DNA of 64,000 nt from DATBSK01 sp964501785 (GCA_964501785.1 CAZCUD010000011.1:1-64000), one strand, 5' to 3'; positions 43,001 through 52,315 are shown, counted from the stretch's first letter. The notes: generated by a model not told the origin, from the letters alone. Program-made: numbers and translations.

Positions 43001-44125
43001 ATGGAGCTCGAGTTCACGCCCGACCAGGAAGAGCTGCGCGACACCGTGCGTGCCGTGCTCGCTCGCGAATGCCCCAGCGGCGTCGTGCGCGCCGCGATCG
43101 AGGACCGCAGCACCGCAGATCCCCTGTGGCATCGGATGGTCGAGCTCGGGTGGCCCGCGCTCACCGTCCCCGAGGCCGCGGGCGGCATCGGGCTCGGAGC
43201 CGTGGAGCTCGCCGTCGTCGTCGAGGAGCTCGGGCGGGTCATCGCCCCCGGCCCGCTGCTCACGACCTGTTCGCAGCTCGTCCCGGTGGTGCGTGAGCTC
43301 GGCACACCCGAGCAGCAGGCCGACGTCCTCGGGCGGGTGGCCGAAGGGACGACGACCGGCGCGCTCGCCCTGAGCGAGCGAGGCGTGACCTCGTTCGACC
43401 CCGCGAAGGTCGCGACGACGGCGACCCGCGACGGCGAAGGGTGGCGCCTCCAGGGCCACAAGACCGGCGTGCTGTCGGGTGCCGACGTCGACGAGCTGGC
43501 GGTGATCGCGAGCGTCGACGACGCCGGCGGCGTGGGTGCGTTCCTCGTCCGGCGCGACCAGGTCACGCTCGCTCCGGTCGAGTCGATGGACGGGACGCGC
43601 TCGCTCGTCGACGTCACGCTCGACGGCATCGTCGTCGGTCCCGACCGGGTGCTGGGCGATACGGGACTCGACGCCATCACCCCGCTGCGTCATGCCGTCG
43701 ACGAGGCGATCACCGCGCTCTCACTGGAGATCGTCGGCACCTGCCAGGCCGTCTTCGACATCACGCTCGAGTACGCCAAGGAGCGCGAGCAGTTCGGCGT
43801 GCCCATCGGCTCGTTCCAGGCGATCAAGCACAAGTTCGCCGACATGCTCGTCGCGGTCGAGCGCGCCCGCGCGACCGGCTACTTCGCCGCCGTCACCCTC
43901 GCCGAGCGCGACCCGCGCGCGTCGCTCGCGGCGTCGACTGCCAAGGCCGCGGCAGGCGACTGCCGCAAGCTGCTCGCGAAGGAGGGCATCCAGATCCACG
44001 GCGGCATCGGCTACACGTGGGAGCACGACATGCACCTCTACGTGCGGCGCGCCACGACCGACTCGCAGCTCCTCGGCACCGCGCGCGAGCACCGGGCGCG
44101 GATCGCCGACCTCCTCGGCGTCTAG
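43001..44125 (+). CDS. Acyl-CoA dehydrogenase
   Basis: A 374-residue FAD enzyme with the normal three-part fold: N-terminal helices (ELEFTPDQEELRDTVRAVL), middle beta domain, and C-terminal helices with YAKEREQFGVPIGSFQAIKHKFADM and IHGGIGYTWEHDMHLYVRRA. In actinobacteria, single-domain FadE proteins of this type often form alpha2beta2 heteromers with a second subunit; none is adjacent. Forms a likely operon with the ligase upstream. Confidence 0.9.
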   Translation: MELEFTPDQEELRDTVRAVLARECPSGVVRAAIEDRSTADPLWHRMVELGWPALTVPEAAGGIGLGAVELAVVVEELGRVIAPGPLLTTCSQLVPVVRELGTPEQQADVLGRVAEGTTTGALALSERGVTSFDPAKVATTATRDGEGWRLQGHKTGVLSGADVDELAVIASVDDAGGVGAFLVRRDQVTLAPVESMDGTRSLVDVTLDGIVVGPDRVLGDTGLDAITPLRHAVDEAITALSLEIVGTCQAVFDITLEYAKEREQFGVPIGSFQAIKHKFADMLVAVERARATGYFAAVTLAERDPRASLAASTAKAAAGDCRKLLAKEGIQIHGGIGYTWEHDMHLYVRRATTDSQLLGTAREHRARIADLLGV

Positions 44126-44151
44126 ACCCGAGCTCTGGTTGCGGGGCTCAC

Positions 44152-44170
44152 CTCCACCACGAAGGTGGAG
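44152..44170. terminator. 7-bp hairpin between convergent genes
   Basis: CTCCACC, ACGAA loop, GGTGGAG in the 63-bp gap between the acyl-CoA dehydrogenase and the PuuD-like gene, which point at each other. Confidence 0.5.
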
Positions 44171-44188
44171 CCACGCACGTTCGGGGGA

Positions 44189-44947
44189 TCAGGTGAAGAT
44201 GATCTCCCAGAGGGCGTACCACACGACGGCCAGCACGACGCCCGCGGCGATGGCGCGCTTGTGGTCCTCGTAGATCCAGTTGGTGACGTTCTGGCCCTTG
44301 CCGCCGATGACGCCCAGGCAGCTGAGCTCGAGCACCAGCCAGATGACGAGCGTGATGATCCAGTACACGAGGCGGTTGTCGTCCGTGTCGTAGCCACCGT
44401 TGGCGAAGAAGTGCGACGTCGCCACCATGAACATCAGCATCGGGATCGAGAAGATCGTGTTCATCCGGGACGCCAGCAGCGCCGCGCGTCCCGCGTCGGC
44501 TGCGCCCGGGTCGGCCTCGCCGCCCGCGAGGACGTTGCGGGCGTTGGCGATCACCTTCTTCTGGTTGCGCCAGATCACGCCCCAGACGTTGAGGAACATG
44601 GTGATGCCGAGCAGCATGCCGGTGGCGATGCTCACGCCCGACGGCGACTTGAAGTAGCCCTCGGTCATGAACGCGCCGTCGCCGCCGCTGCTCACCGGGA
44701 TCAGGCCGATCAGGAGGCCGAAGAGGAAGGTGGCGGCCGCCGCCCAGCGGAACCACCACAGCGCCCGCGAGGCCAGCTTGTCGACGGCCTGGTTGCGAGC
44801 ACCGGCGTCGAGCTGGGCGAACGCCGGCACCTGCACGAAGTTGAAGTAGTAGAGGAGGCCGATCCAGGTGATGCCTGCGAGCACGTGCAGGTACCGGGAG
44901 AGGAAGTTCAGGCCGTAGTTGTCGAAGATGTCCAGTGCCAGCACCAT
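44189..44947 (-). CDS. PuuD-type urate hydroxylase membrane domain protein
   Basis: A 252-residue integral membrane protein with about seven helices, matching the N-terminal membrane domain of PuuD (urate oxidase N-terminal, PF06181): RYLHVLAGITWIGLLYYFNFVQVPAF, RALWWFRWAAAATFLFGLLIG and ITMFLNVWGVIWRNQKKVI. Full-length PuuD carries a C-terminal cytochrome c domain that is absent here, and no CxxCH is seen. Purine genes are not nearby, so urate oxidation is unproven. SD AGGAGG precedes the ATG at 44947. Confidence 0.8.
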   Translation of the reverse strand: MVLALDIFDNYGLNFLSRYLHVLAGITWIGLLYYFNFVQVPAFAQLDAGARNQAVDKLASRALWWFRWAAAATFLFGLLIGLIPVSSGGDGAFMTEGYFKSPSGVSIATGMLLGITMFLNVWGVIWRNQKKVIANARNVLAGGEADPGAADAGRAALLASRMNTIFSIPMLMFMVATSHFFANGGYDTDDNRLVYWIITLVIWLVLELSCLGVIGGKGQNVTNWIYEDHKRAIAAGVVLAVVWYALWEIIFT

Positions 44948-45037
44948 CGTGGTGCCTCCTCCTGTGCTCAGCGGCGATCCGGCGGCAACGTAGCACCGCA
45001 GTCCGCGAACGCGAAGGATTCCTGACGCGGGCGCCCG

Positions 45038-45547
45038 CTACAGGTCGGGCGAGCGGGGATCCCCGGTGCCGGCGGCCTCGAGCGGCTCACGGCGCTCCAC
45101 CACCATGGACGAGAAGTCGGCGAACGCGATCACGTTGCCGAGCGGGTCGGTGACCCGGATCTCCACCACGATCAGCATGCGCCCCGCCCGCATCAGCCGG
45201 GCCTCCGCCGTGATCGTGTCGCCCTTGGGCCGGCCGAGGTAGCGCACGTGCAGATCGGCCGTCACCAGGCTCTGGGTGAACGGGTCGAAGCCCGACGCCC
45301 GGGCCGCACACGATCCGGCGGCCACGTCGATCAACGTCGCGATCGCACCGCCGTGCAGGTTGCCCGACGCGTTGAACGCCTCGTCACGCACCGGCATCGA
45401 CACCCGCACGACTCCCGGCTCACCGGTGTCGGGCGCATCGGTCTCGTGGAACGTGAAGCCGAGCAGCGCGTGGAGCGGCGTCTGGTGGAAGATCTCGCGG
45501 AGGTGGTCGAGCAGCGCCTCGCCGCGCAGCTCGTCGGGCTCCGTCAC
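45038..45547 (-). CDS. PaaI-type hotdog thioesterase
   Basis: A 169-residue single hotdog domain with the PaaI/thioesterase signature ASGNLHGGAIATLIDVAAGSCA; the Gly-Gly helix and nearby Asp are the usual catalytic elements. Strands DLHVRYLGRPKGDTITAEARLMR complete the sheet. Hydrolysis of a small or aromatic acyl-CoA is likely. GTG start overlaps the phosphatase stop by 4 bp. Confidence 0.87.
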   Translation of the reverse strand: MTEPDELRGEALLDHLREIFHQTPLHALLGFTFHETDAPDTGEPGVVRVSMPVRDEAFNASGNLHGGAIATLIDVAAGSCAARASGFDPFTQSLVTADLHVRYLGRPKGDTITAEARLMRAGRMLIVVEIRVTDPLGNVIAFADFSSMVVERREPLEAAGTGDPRSPDL

Positions 45548-46143
45548 AGCGGCGAATCTACCCGTGACCCGTCGCCACCCTCGCCGAGCCCCGGGCCCGA
45601 GCGCACCGGCGGATCGGACGGCGCCGCGACGAGCGTCAGCACACCGTCGTCACCGACCTCGAGCTCGGTGACCGACGCGTGGCCCGGCGTGCAGCACACC
45701 AGGCGCTCGTCGCCGGTCGCCGCGCCCACCGCGACGTTGATCGCGACGAAGTGGGTGAACACCACGGAGTCGTCCGCGAACGACCGGAGCGAGGCGAGCA
45801 GGCCGGCGCGCCATTCGTGCAGCGCCGGCGCGACGTCGGCCCACGACCGACCGAGGACGTCACGCAACCACTCCCCCCGCTCGGCGAGATCGTCGGTGGG
45901 CGACGGCACCTCCCCCACCGCGTCGACGACGCGGGCGTCGGTCTGCCACCGACGCGCCAGCGGCGCGGCCGTCTCGGCCGCTCGACGCAACGGGGAGGTG
46001 ACGACGGCGAGCGGCCCCCGTGCCTCGAGGCGGCCCGCGACCGCCCGGGCCTGCGCCGCGCCCACCTCGTCGAGGGGGGCGTCGGTGCTCTCGTCCCAGC
46101 TCGCGACCGGGCGGGCGTGACGCACGAGCAGCAAGCGGGTCAT
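45544..46143 (-). CDS. Histidine phosphatase family protein
   Basis: A 199-residue phosphoglycerate-mutase-like phosphatase. The phospho-acceptor motif is LLLVRHARPVA (RHA rather than the common RHG), the second catalytic His is in VVFTHFVAIN, and TSPLRRAAETAAPLA provides Arg contacts. Substrate unknown. It is the first gene of a two-gene unit with the thioesterase and diverges from the LysM gene by 50 bp. Confidence 0.86.
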   Translation of the reverse strand: MTRLLLVRHARPVASWDESTDAPLDEVGAAQARAVAGRLEARGPLAVVTSPLRRAAETAAPLARRWQTDARVVDAVGEVPSPTDDLAERGEWLRDVLGRSWADVAPALHEWRAGLLASLRSFADDSVVFTHFVAINVAVGAATGDERLVCCTPGHASVTELEVGDDGVLTLVAAPSDPPVRSGPGLGEGGDGSRVDSPL

Positions 46144-46193
46144 CGCTCGCGCACCGTATCCGTCACCGCAAGCGTTCAGAGAGAGGACCCTCG

Positions 46194-46904
46194 ATGCCAC
46201 GATCCGCCACCGCCGTCGTCGCCGGCCTCGCGTCCGTCGCCCTCGCGACGGTGCTCGCCACCCCCGCGACCGCCCAGGATGCCGAGCCGACCGGCGACCC
46301 GGTCGGTGAGCCACCGGCCCCGCCGATCGACCCCGGTCCGGCCGACCCCGCACCCGACCCCCGGATCCCGCCGGTCCGCACCGGGTACGCCTCCGACGTC
46401 CCCGGAGCGCCCGCGACGGAGCTCCCCGTGGCCGTCGACGCGGGTCCGCCGGCCGTCTCGCAGGGCGAGCCGCCTGCTGCCCCACCACTCGACGCACCGA
46501 CGGCTTCGCCCGAGGTGCCGCGGTCGGGGGCGCCCACCGACGCCGCGCCCGCAGATCGCCGACGCGAGCGACCCGGCAACCCAGACCGGCGTCGCGCCGG
46601 CGATCCCGAGCGCAGCGCCGCGCCATCCCGCACCCCACGGACCAGCAGCACCAGCGTCACGGTGGGCACTCCACCACCGGCGACGAGCGGGCCGACGGAG
46701 CACGTCGTCGCCGCGGGTGAGCACCTCTGGTCGATCGCGGCGGCACGCGTCGCGACCGCGACCGGACGAGCGCCTGCCGACGTCCCCGCCGTCGAAGTCG
46801 CGCCCTACTGGACGCAGCTGTGCATGCTCAACGAGGCGCGCCTCGTCTCGGGCGACCTCGACCTGATCCACCCCGGTGAGGTGCTGATGCTGCCCCCGGC
46901 GTGA
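46194..46904 (+). CDS. Secreted LysM-domain protein
   Basis: A 236-residue exported protein: signal peptide (ATAVVAGLASVALATVLATPATAQ, cleavage after about residue 28), a long Pro/Asp/Ala-rich linker, and one C-terminal LysM-like peptidoglycan-binding motif (EHVVAAGEHLWSIAAARV ... LIHPGEVLMLPPA). AGAGAGGA at about 46180 precedes ATG 46194. Probably a cell-wall-associated protein; no enzymatic domain. Confidence 0.78.
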   Translation: MPRSATAVVAGLASVALATVLATPATAQDAEPTGDPVGEPPAPPIDPGPADPAPDPRIPPVRTGYASDVPGAPATELPVAVDAGPPAVSQGEPPAAPPLDAPTASPEVPRSGAPTDAAPADRRRERPGNPDRRRAGDPERSAAPSRTPRTSSTSVTVGTPPPATSGPTEHVVAAGEHLWSIAAARVATATGRAPADVPAVEVAPYWTQLCMLNEARLVSGDLDLIHPGEVLMLPPA

Positions 46905-46917
46905 CGTGAGCGGGCGC

Positions 46918-49107
46918 TCAGGGATCGCGGGGCAGGCCGAGGACGCGCTCGCCGATGATGTTGCGCTGGATCTCGCTCGTGCCGCCCGCGATGGTCAGGT
47001 TGCGGTTGAACAGGAAGCCGCGGCTCCACGCCTCGCCGTCGGCCTCGGCGACCGCGCCCTCGACACCGCACAGCGCGAGCCCGACCTCCTGCACGTGCTG
47101 ATCGTGGACGACGCCGAGCAGCTTGCGCACCGCCGCCTCCGAGCCGCTCGGGTCGGCTCCCGCCAGCGCGGCGAGCGTCAGCCGGAAGCCGAGGCACGAC
47201 AGCGCGTGCGCGGTCACGACGAGCCCGCCGACCTCGTCTCCGGTGAGCAGATCGTCCAGACCTCGCTCGGAGACGAGCCGGAGCACCTGCTCGAGCCCGC
47301 GGGCGAAGCTCATCCCGCCGCCCATGAACACGCGCTCGTTGGCCAGGGTCGTGCGCGCGCACCGCCAGCCGTCGTTCGCCTGACCCACGAGGCAGTCGTC
47401 GGGCAGGAACGCGTCGTCGAAGAAGACCTCGTTGAACATCGCGTCGCCGGTGAGCTCGCGCAGCGGACGGATGTCGATGCCCTCGGTGTTGCGCATGTCG
47501 ACCATGAAGCACGAGATGCCGTCGTGCTTGGGCTTCTCGGGATCGGTGCGCGCGAGCAGGATGCCCCAGTCGGCCGTCTGGGCCATCGAGGTCCACACCT
47601 TCTGCCCGTTGACGACCCATCCGCCGTCGACCCGGTCGGCCCGAGTGGACAGGCTCGCCAGGTCCGAGCCCGCGCCCGGCTCGCTGAACAGCTGGCACCA
47701 CGAGATCTCGCCGCGCAGCGTCGGAGGGATCCATCGCTCCTGTTGCTCGCGCGTGCCGTACATGATCACGGGCGGGAGCGCCCACGAACCGATCATGATC
47801 CCGGGACGGGTGACCTTCGCGGCGCGGAACTCCTCGTCGATCACCACCTGCTCGACGGCCTTCGCGCCGCGACCCCACGGTGGCGGCCAGGTCGGCATCA
47901 GGTAGCCCGCCTCCGCGATCCGGTTGCGCTGCTCTGTGGGCTCGAGATCACGCACCTCGGAGAGGAACGCCCGCACCTCGCTCCGCAGCGCGTCGGCCTC
48001 GTGACCGAGGTCGACCGACTGGCCGCGCCGCTCGCCCTCGAGCGCCCGCGCGAACACGCCTGCCCGCCAGCGCGCGGCGGGACCGAGCAGGCTGCGCAGG
48101 CTCATCGCGCGCTTGAGGTACATGTGCGCGTCGTGCTCCCAGGTGAAGCCGATGCCGCCCAACACCTGGATGCAGTCCTTGCCGTTCTCGAACGCAGCGT
48201 CGAGTGCGAGTGCGATCGCGGCGCCGGCCGCGAGGTTCGTCGCGACGCCGTCGTCGACCGCGCGCGCCGCATCCCATGCCGCCGCGCGCGCGAGCTCGAC
48301 CCGGCAGAGCATGTCGGCGCAGCGGTGCTTCACGCCCTGGAACTGCCCGATGGGGCGGCCGAACTGGATGCGATCGCGCGCGTGCTCGGCCGCGGTGTCG
48401 ACGCACCACTGCGCGATGCCGACGAGCTCCGCGGCGGCGAACGTCGCCGTGAGCGCGGCGACGAGGTCGTCACCGATGCCGTCGAGCCGCCGGGTCTCGC
48501 CGATCGTCGCGTCGACGGTCATGGACGCCACCCGGCGCGTCGCGTCGACGCTCGGCAGCATGGTGAGCGCGACACCTTCGGCGGCCGCGTCGACGGCGAC
48601 CCACACGATCTCGTCGCCGAGCGCTGCGGGTGCGACGATCACGTCGGCGAGGGCACCCCCCACGACGGGCCGGACGTCGCCCCGCAGGTGCACGCGCTCG
48701 CCGTCCGTTGTGGCGACGAGCCCGCACCCGGGGCCTCCGGCGACCGCACCCACGATCTCGCCCGTCGCGAGCCCGGGGAGCAGCGCACCCCGGAGCTCGG
48801 TGTTCGTCGAGCGGGCGACCACGGCGGCGGCGAGGACGGTCGGGAGCACCGGTCCGGGCACGAGCGCCCGACCGAGCTCCTCCAGCACGACGCTCACCTC
48901 GGGCGCGCCGTAGCCGCTCCCTCCGTGCTCCTCGGGCACGAGCAGGCCGAGCCAGCCCTGCGCGGCAAGCTCCCCCCACCACTCGGGCATTGCCTCCTGC
49001 TCGGCATCGAGCAGCGCGCGCGGCACGCTCGGCGGGCAGTGCCGGTCGAGCCAGCCCGCCACCGCGTCGTGCAGCGCGACGTGTTCGTCGGTGATCCCGA
49101 TCGGCAT
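46918..49107 (-). CDS. Fused double acyl-CoA dehydrogenase
   Basis: A 729-residue tandem fusion of two acyl-CoA dehydrogenase units. The N-terminal unit (1-350) ends with VLGGIGFTWEHDAHMYLKRAMS; the C-terminal unit (370-729) has the substrate/FAD segments CQLFSEPGAGSDLASLSTRA, GQKVWTSMAQTADWGILLARTD and the terminal IAGGTSEIQRNIIGERVLGLP. Such fusions (FadE34/ChsE3-like) correspond to the alpha2beta2 heteromeric dehydrogenases of steroid and branched-chain catabolism, one unit keeping catalysis and the other FAD support. Convergent with the LysM gene. Confidence 0.92.
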   Translation of the reverse strand: MPIGITDEHVALHDAVAGWLDRHCPPSVPRALLDAEQEAMPEWWGELAAQGWLGLLVPEEHGGSGYGAPEVSVVLEELGRALVPGPVLPTVLAAAVVARSTNTELRGALLPGLATGEIVGAVAGGPGCGLVATTDGERVHLRGDVRPVVGGALADVIVAPAALGDEIVWVAVDAAAEGVALTMLPSVDATRRVASMTVDATIGETRRLDGIGDDLVAALTATFAAAELVGIAQWCVDTAAEHARDRIQFGRPIGQFQGVKHRCADMLCRVELARAAAWDAARAVDDGVATNLAAGAAIALALDAAFENGKDCIQVLGGIGFTWEHDAHMYLKRAMSLRSLLGPAARWRAGVFARALEGERRGQSVDLGHEADALRSEVRAFLSEVRDLEPTEQRNRIAEAGYLMPTWPPPWGRGAKAVEQVVIDEEFRAAKVTRPGIMIGSWALPPVIMYGTREQQERWIPPTLRGEISWCQLFSEPGAGSDLASLSTRADRVDGGWVVNGQKVWTSMAQTADWGILLARTDPEKPKHDGISCFMVDMRNTEGIDIRPLRELTGDAMFNEVFFDDAFLPDDCLVGQANDGWRCARTTLANERVFMGGGMSFARGLEQVLRLVSERGLDDLLTGDEVGGLVVTAHALSCLGFRLTLAALAGADPSGSEAAVRKLLGVVHDQHVQEVGLALCGVEGAVAEADGEAWSRGFLFNRNLTIAGGTSEIQRNIIGERVLGLPRDP

Positions 49108-49144
49108 CGGACGACGCCCTCCTGCGGTCTCGTCGCGTCGGCCG

Positions 49145-49912
49145 CTAGCCCGCCAGCGGTGCGAGCACCGCCGCGAGCCGCTCGGGCGCGCTGATCATCA
49201 CGTCATGGCCGGTGTCGAGGTCGACGACGCGGAGCTCGCCACCCGGCGACTCGCGCAGCGAAGCGATCTGCGCATCCTGGTCGGCCGGCGTCAGCGCCTG
49301 GTCGCGACCGAGTCGCACGTACACCTTGGGCAGCTCGGGCGGGATCCCCACCCGCGTGACCGTGTCGTCGAACGCGCGGGGGGCCTCCGCACCGCAGTGC
49401 TCGAGCACCTGCTGCGTCTGCGACTCATCCATGTCGTTGCAGAACATGCGCCGGATGGTCGCCTCGTCGAGGCCGGATGCCGGGCCGCTCGCGAGATCAC
49501 CCGCCTTGGCTCGCGCGACCGCCTCGCGCACCGGCGCTCGGAACTCCACCGGGAGGGTGTCGATCACCGAGCCACCCTCGGGCGGGACGATGCACGACAC
49601 GAAGACCAGGCACGCGACGCGCGCCGGGATCCGCCGCGCGACCTCGGCGACGGTCAGCCCACCCATCGAGTGGCCGACGAGGACGAAGCGGTCGATGCCC
49701 GCCGCGTCGATGTCGGCGATCGCGCTCGTCGCGAAGTCGTCGAGCCCGACGGTGGCGAGCTCGGCCGGCATCTCGCCGTCGGCGCGGACGCCCCGCACCG
49801 ACTTCGGGGGCAGGTCCACCGCGAGCACGTCGCCCGGGAGCCGGGATCGGACGGGCTCCCAGCACCACGCGCCGTGCGCGCCACCGTGGACCAGGACGAA
49901 GGGCGTGGTCAT
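49145..49912 (-). CDS. Alpha/beta hydrolase
   Basis: A 255-residue hydrolase with oxyanion start FVLVHGGAHGAWCWEPVRSRL, nucleophile elbow GHSMGG (the Ser) and C-terminal DTGHDVMISAPERLA with the catalytic His. Closest in style to the plant esterase/methylesterase-like bacterial hydrolases. Substrate unknown. Its ATG abuts the ferredoxin stop with no gap, so the ferredoxin, hydrolase and dehydrogenase are probably co-transcribed. Confidence 0.87.
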   Translation of the reverse strand: MTTPFVLVHGGAHGAWCWEPVRSRLPGDVLAVDLPPKSVRGVRADGEMPAELATVGLDDFATSAIADIDAAGIDRFVLVGHSMGGLTVAEVARRIPARVACLVFVSCIVPPEGGSVIDTLPVEFRAPVREAVARAKAGDLASGPASGLDEATIRRMFCNDMDESQTQQVLEHCGAEAPRAFDDTVTRVGIPPELPKVYVRLGRDQALTPADQDAQIASLRESPGGELRVVDLDTGHDVMISAPERLAAVLAPLAG

Positions 49913-50122
49913 CTACGCGATCCGCTCGTCGCCCCGCCACACCGAGATGGCCTGGGTCGGACAGCCCTGCGCGGCCAGGACGACCTTCTCCTCGGGGTCG
50001 CCCTCCGGGTCGACGACCGTCGAGATCCCCTCGTCGTCGAGCGCGAAGGTCGCCGACGCGTAGAACTCGCACGTGCCCTGCCCCATGCACCGCTCGCGGT
50101 CGATCTCGATGCGCAGGCTCAC
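49913..50122 (-). CDS. 3Fe-4S ferredoxin
   Basis: A 69-residue ferredoxin with three cluster cysteines: Cys12 and Cys18 (RCMGQGTCEF) and Cys54 (GCPTQAIS). Replacement of the second cysteine of the usual CxxCxxC by Gly gives a 3Fe-4S cluster, as in actinobacterial ferredoxins that feed P450s. The reductase at 27674 could supply electrons, though 22 kb away. GTG start at 50122. Confidence 0.9.
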   Translation of the reverse strand: MSLRIEIDRERCMGQGTCEFYASATFALDDEGISTVVDPEGDPEEKVVLAAQGCPTQAISVWRGDERIA

Positions 50123-50153
50123 GTCGTCACCTCCGTCGTCTCGGCCCGAGCCG

Positions 50154-51527
50154 TCAGCTCGCCAGCTCGAGGAACCGGGCGTACCGGTCGTTCGTCGCGA
50201 CCACCCAGGCCGGGTCGGGCTCGACCGTGCGGCCGACCCGCGCCCAGCGTCGCGCGTCCGTCATCGCCGTCGGCTCCTCGAGCCCGGCGGCCATCCGCGC
50301 GAGCCACGCGGAGCCCAGCGCCCCACCCTCGGGAACGGCGACGCAGTCGCACGCGACGCCGGTCGCGTCGGCGACCGCCTGCACCCAGTCGTCGACCCGG
50401 ATGCCGCCACCGGTGAGCACGAGCCGCCGCGGCTCCACGCCGGCATGGGCGCGGACCGCATCGAGCGTCCGCCGCACGACGAAGCCCGACGCCTCGAACG
50501 CCGCCCGCTGGATCGCCGCCGCGTCGTGGGTCAGGTCGAGGTCGGCCAGCACCGCCCGCCGGGTGGGGTCGTGCAGCGGCGTGCGCTCGCCGCGGGGGTA
50601 CGGCGCCCACACCGGGACGCGGCCGGGGTCGGTCGCGTGCGATGCCTCGCGCGCCCAGCGCCGCACCCAGTCGGTGAACAGGCCTCCCGCGTTGGACGGC
50701 CCGCCGACGAGCAGCTTGCCTGCCGCGGTGTGCGGGATCGACCAGTAGCCGGGGACCGAGACGTCGCCGCCGTCCCCGTCGGGCGTCGCGACCACCCACA
50801 CGATCAGGGTCGTGCCGAGGATCACGAGCACGTCGCCGTCGGCCTCGGCGCCTGCGACGAGCTGCTCCGCCAGCGCGTCGATGCACCCGGGTGCCAGCGG
50901 CGCGCCGTCGCCGTCGATCCGCGCCGCCTCGAACCCGGTCGGGGCGAGACGAGGGAGCTGCTCCGGTCGCGCACCGACCGACGCGGCGACGTCGGCGTCC
51001 CAGCCGGTCCAGTCGAACAGCGGATGCGCGGTCGCGGCGGTGGCGGTGTCGAGGATCGCCTCTCCGCACAGCGCGTGGTTCGCGGTCGCCTGCGCGGGCC
51101 AGAAGCCGGCGACGTCGTCGAGCTCGGCGGCGAACCGGCGCAGGAACCCCATCAGCTCGCCGCTCTCGGCCGGGCTGCCCGATCCGTCGCTCTCGGCTCC
51201 GGTGCGGCCGCGCTCGTCGCCGTAGAGCAGGCCGGGGCCGAGCGGGGTGCCGTCGGGCCCGACCGCGGTGAGCGACGGGACCATCGCGGCGACGCTCACG
51301 CCCCGCACGTCGAGGTCACGTCCGACCTCGGCGAGCGCTTGCCGCGGGCCCGCGCGCCACGCGGCGGCGGCGTCGTGCTCGAAGCGCTGGGGCGTCGGCA
51401 CCCGGAGCTCGTGGGGCACGCGTGCCGATGCGACGACGTTGCCGTCGCCGTCGGCAGCCACCGCCTTCACCGACGACGTGCCGATATCGAGACCGACGGT
51501 CACCTCCACCCGCGCGGCTCCGCTCAC
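50154..51527 (-). CDS. FGGY-family carbohydrate kinase
   Basis: A 457-residue sugar/polyol kinase. ATP motif TVGLDIGTSSVKAVAAD at the start; the C-terminal half has VLTGGGIRVDDWVQAVADATG and EGGALGSAWLARMAAGL. Substrate region RGERTPLHDPTRRAVL is closest to xylulo- or ribulokinase-like proteins, but the sugar is uncertain. GTG 51527 overlaps the inositol-phosphatase-family stop (GTGA), so the longer upstream frame is rejected. Confidence 0.87.
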   Translation of the reverse strand: MSGAARVEVTVGLDIGTSSVKAVAADGDGNVVASARVPHELRVPTPQRFEHDAAAAWRAGPRQALAEVGRDLDVRGVSVAAMVPSLTAVGPDGTPLGPGLLYGDERGRTGAESDGSGSPAESGELMGFLRRFAAELDDVAGFWPAQATANHALCGEAILDTATAATAHPLFDWTGWDADVAASVGARPEQLPRLAPTGFEAARIDGDGAPLAPGCIDALAEQLVAGAEADGDVLVILGTTLIVWVVATPDGDGGDVSVPGYWSIPHTAAGKLLVGGPSNAGGLFTDWVRRWAREASHATDPGRVPVWAPYPRGERTPLHDPTRRAVLADLDLTHDAAAIQRAAFEASGFVVRRTLDAVRAHAGVEPRRLVLTGGGIRVDDWVQAVADATGVACDCVAVPEGGALGSAWLARMAAGLEEPTAMTDARRWARVGRTVEPDPAWVVATNDRYARFLELAS

Positions 51528-52294
51528 GCAGCGCCGAGTCGATCGAGCACGGCATCGTGGAGACGGCCGTTCGTGGTGACGCACCCGCCGGGACCGAGCG
51601 CGGGAGCGCCCGCGAGGTCGGTGCAGCGCCCGCCGGCCTCCTCCACGATCGGGCGCAGCGCGGCGACGTCCCAGAGCGCGAGCTCGGGCTCCACCATCAC
51701 GTCGGCGGCACCCTCCGCGACGAGCATGTGGCCCCAGAAGTCTCCGAAGCCGACGGCCCGCCACACGTCGCTCGACAGGGCGAGCATCGCGGCGTCGAGC
51801 CCCTTGGGCTCCCAGTCGCGGAAGTTCGCGAAGCACAGGTGCGCGTCGGCGAGGTCGTGCACCTCGGACACGGCGATGCGATCACCGTCCGCGAAGGCGC
51901 CGCTCCCCCGCGTCGCCCACCAGCGACGATCCAGCGCGGGCGCCGAGACGACGCCGAGCACGAGCTCGCCTGCGACCTCGAGGGCGAGCAGCGTCGCCCA
52001 CACCGGCACTCCGCGCACGTAGCTCTTCGTGCCGTCGATGGGATCGATGATCCAGCGTCGATCCGCGTCGTCGCCCCCCGTCGTGGTGCCGTGCTCCTCG
52101 CCGAGGATCGCGTCGCCGGGGTGCGCGACGGCCAACCGGTCGCGGATCGCGGTCTCGACCGCGCGGTCGGCCTCGCTGACCGGGGTGAGGTCGGGCTTGG
52201 TCTCGACGTGCAGGTCGTGGGCGCGGAAGCGCGCGGTCGTGATCGCGTCGGCGATGTCGCAGAGCTCGTGCGCGAGCTCGAGGTCGTCGGTCAC
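51524..52294 (-). CDS. Inositol-monophosphatase family, HisN-type phosphatase
   Basis: A 256-residue lithium-sensitive-type phosphatase. Metal residues: Glu66-Glu67 (LGEEHG), Asp84-Pro-Ile-Asp87-Gly-Thr (WIIDPIDGTKSYVRG) and the late Asp in LALWDVAAL. The DGTKSYVRGVPVWATL stretch is characteristic of histidinol-phosphate phosphatase HisN of actinobacteria; other His genes are absent here, and coupling to a sugar kinase would also fit a polyol-phosphate phosphatase. Confidence 0.87.
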   Translation of the reverse strand: MTDDLELAHELCDIADAITTARFRAHDLHVETKPDLTPVSEADRAVETAIRDRLAVAHPGDAILGEEHGTTTGGDDADRRWIIDPIDGTKSYVRGVPVWATLLALEVAGELVLGVVSAPALDRRWWATRGSGAFADGDRIAVSEVHDLADAHLCFANFRDWEPKGLDAAMLALSSDVWRAVGFGDFWGHMLVAEGAADVMVEPELALWDVAALRPIVEEAGGRCTDLAGAPALGPGGCVTTNGRLHDAVLDRLGAA

Positions 52295-52315
52295 GGGCGG
52301 AACGTAGCCGCAGCC

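Noticed and set aside
28977..44125. A complete sterol-degradation cluster
   Set aside because: Several parts look like steroid side-chain genes, but ring-opening oxygenases, KstD, Mce transport and P450 genes are absent, so only a general acyl-CoA catabolic role is claimed.
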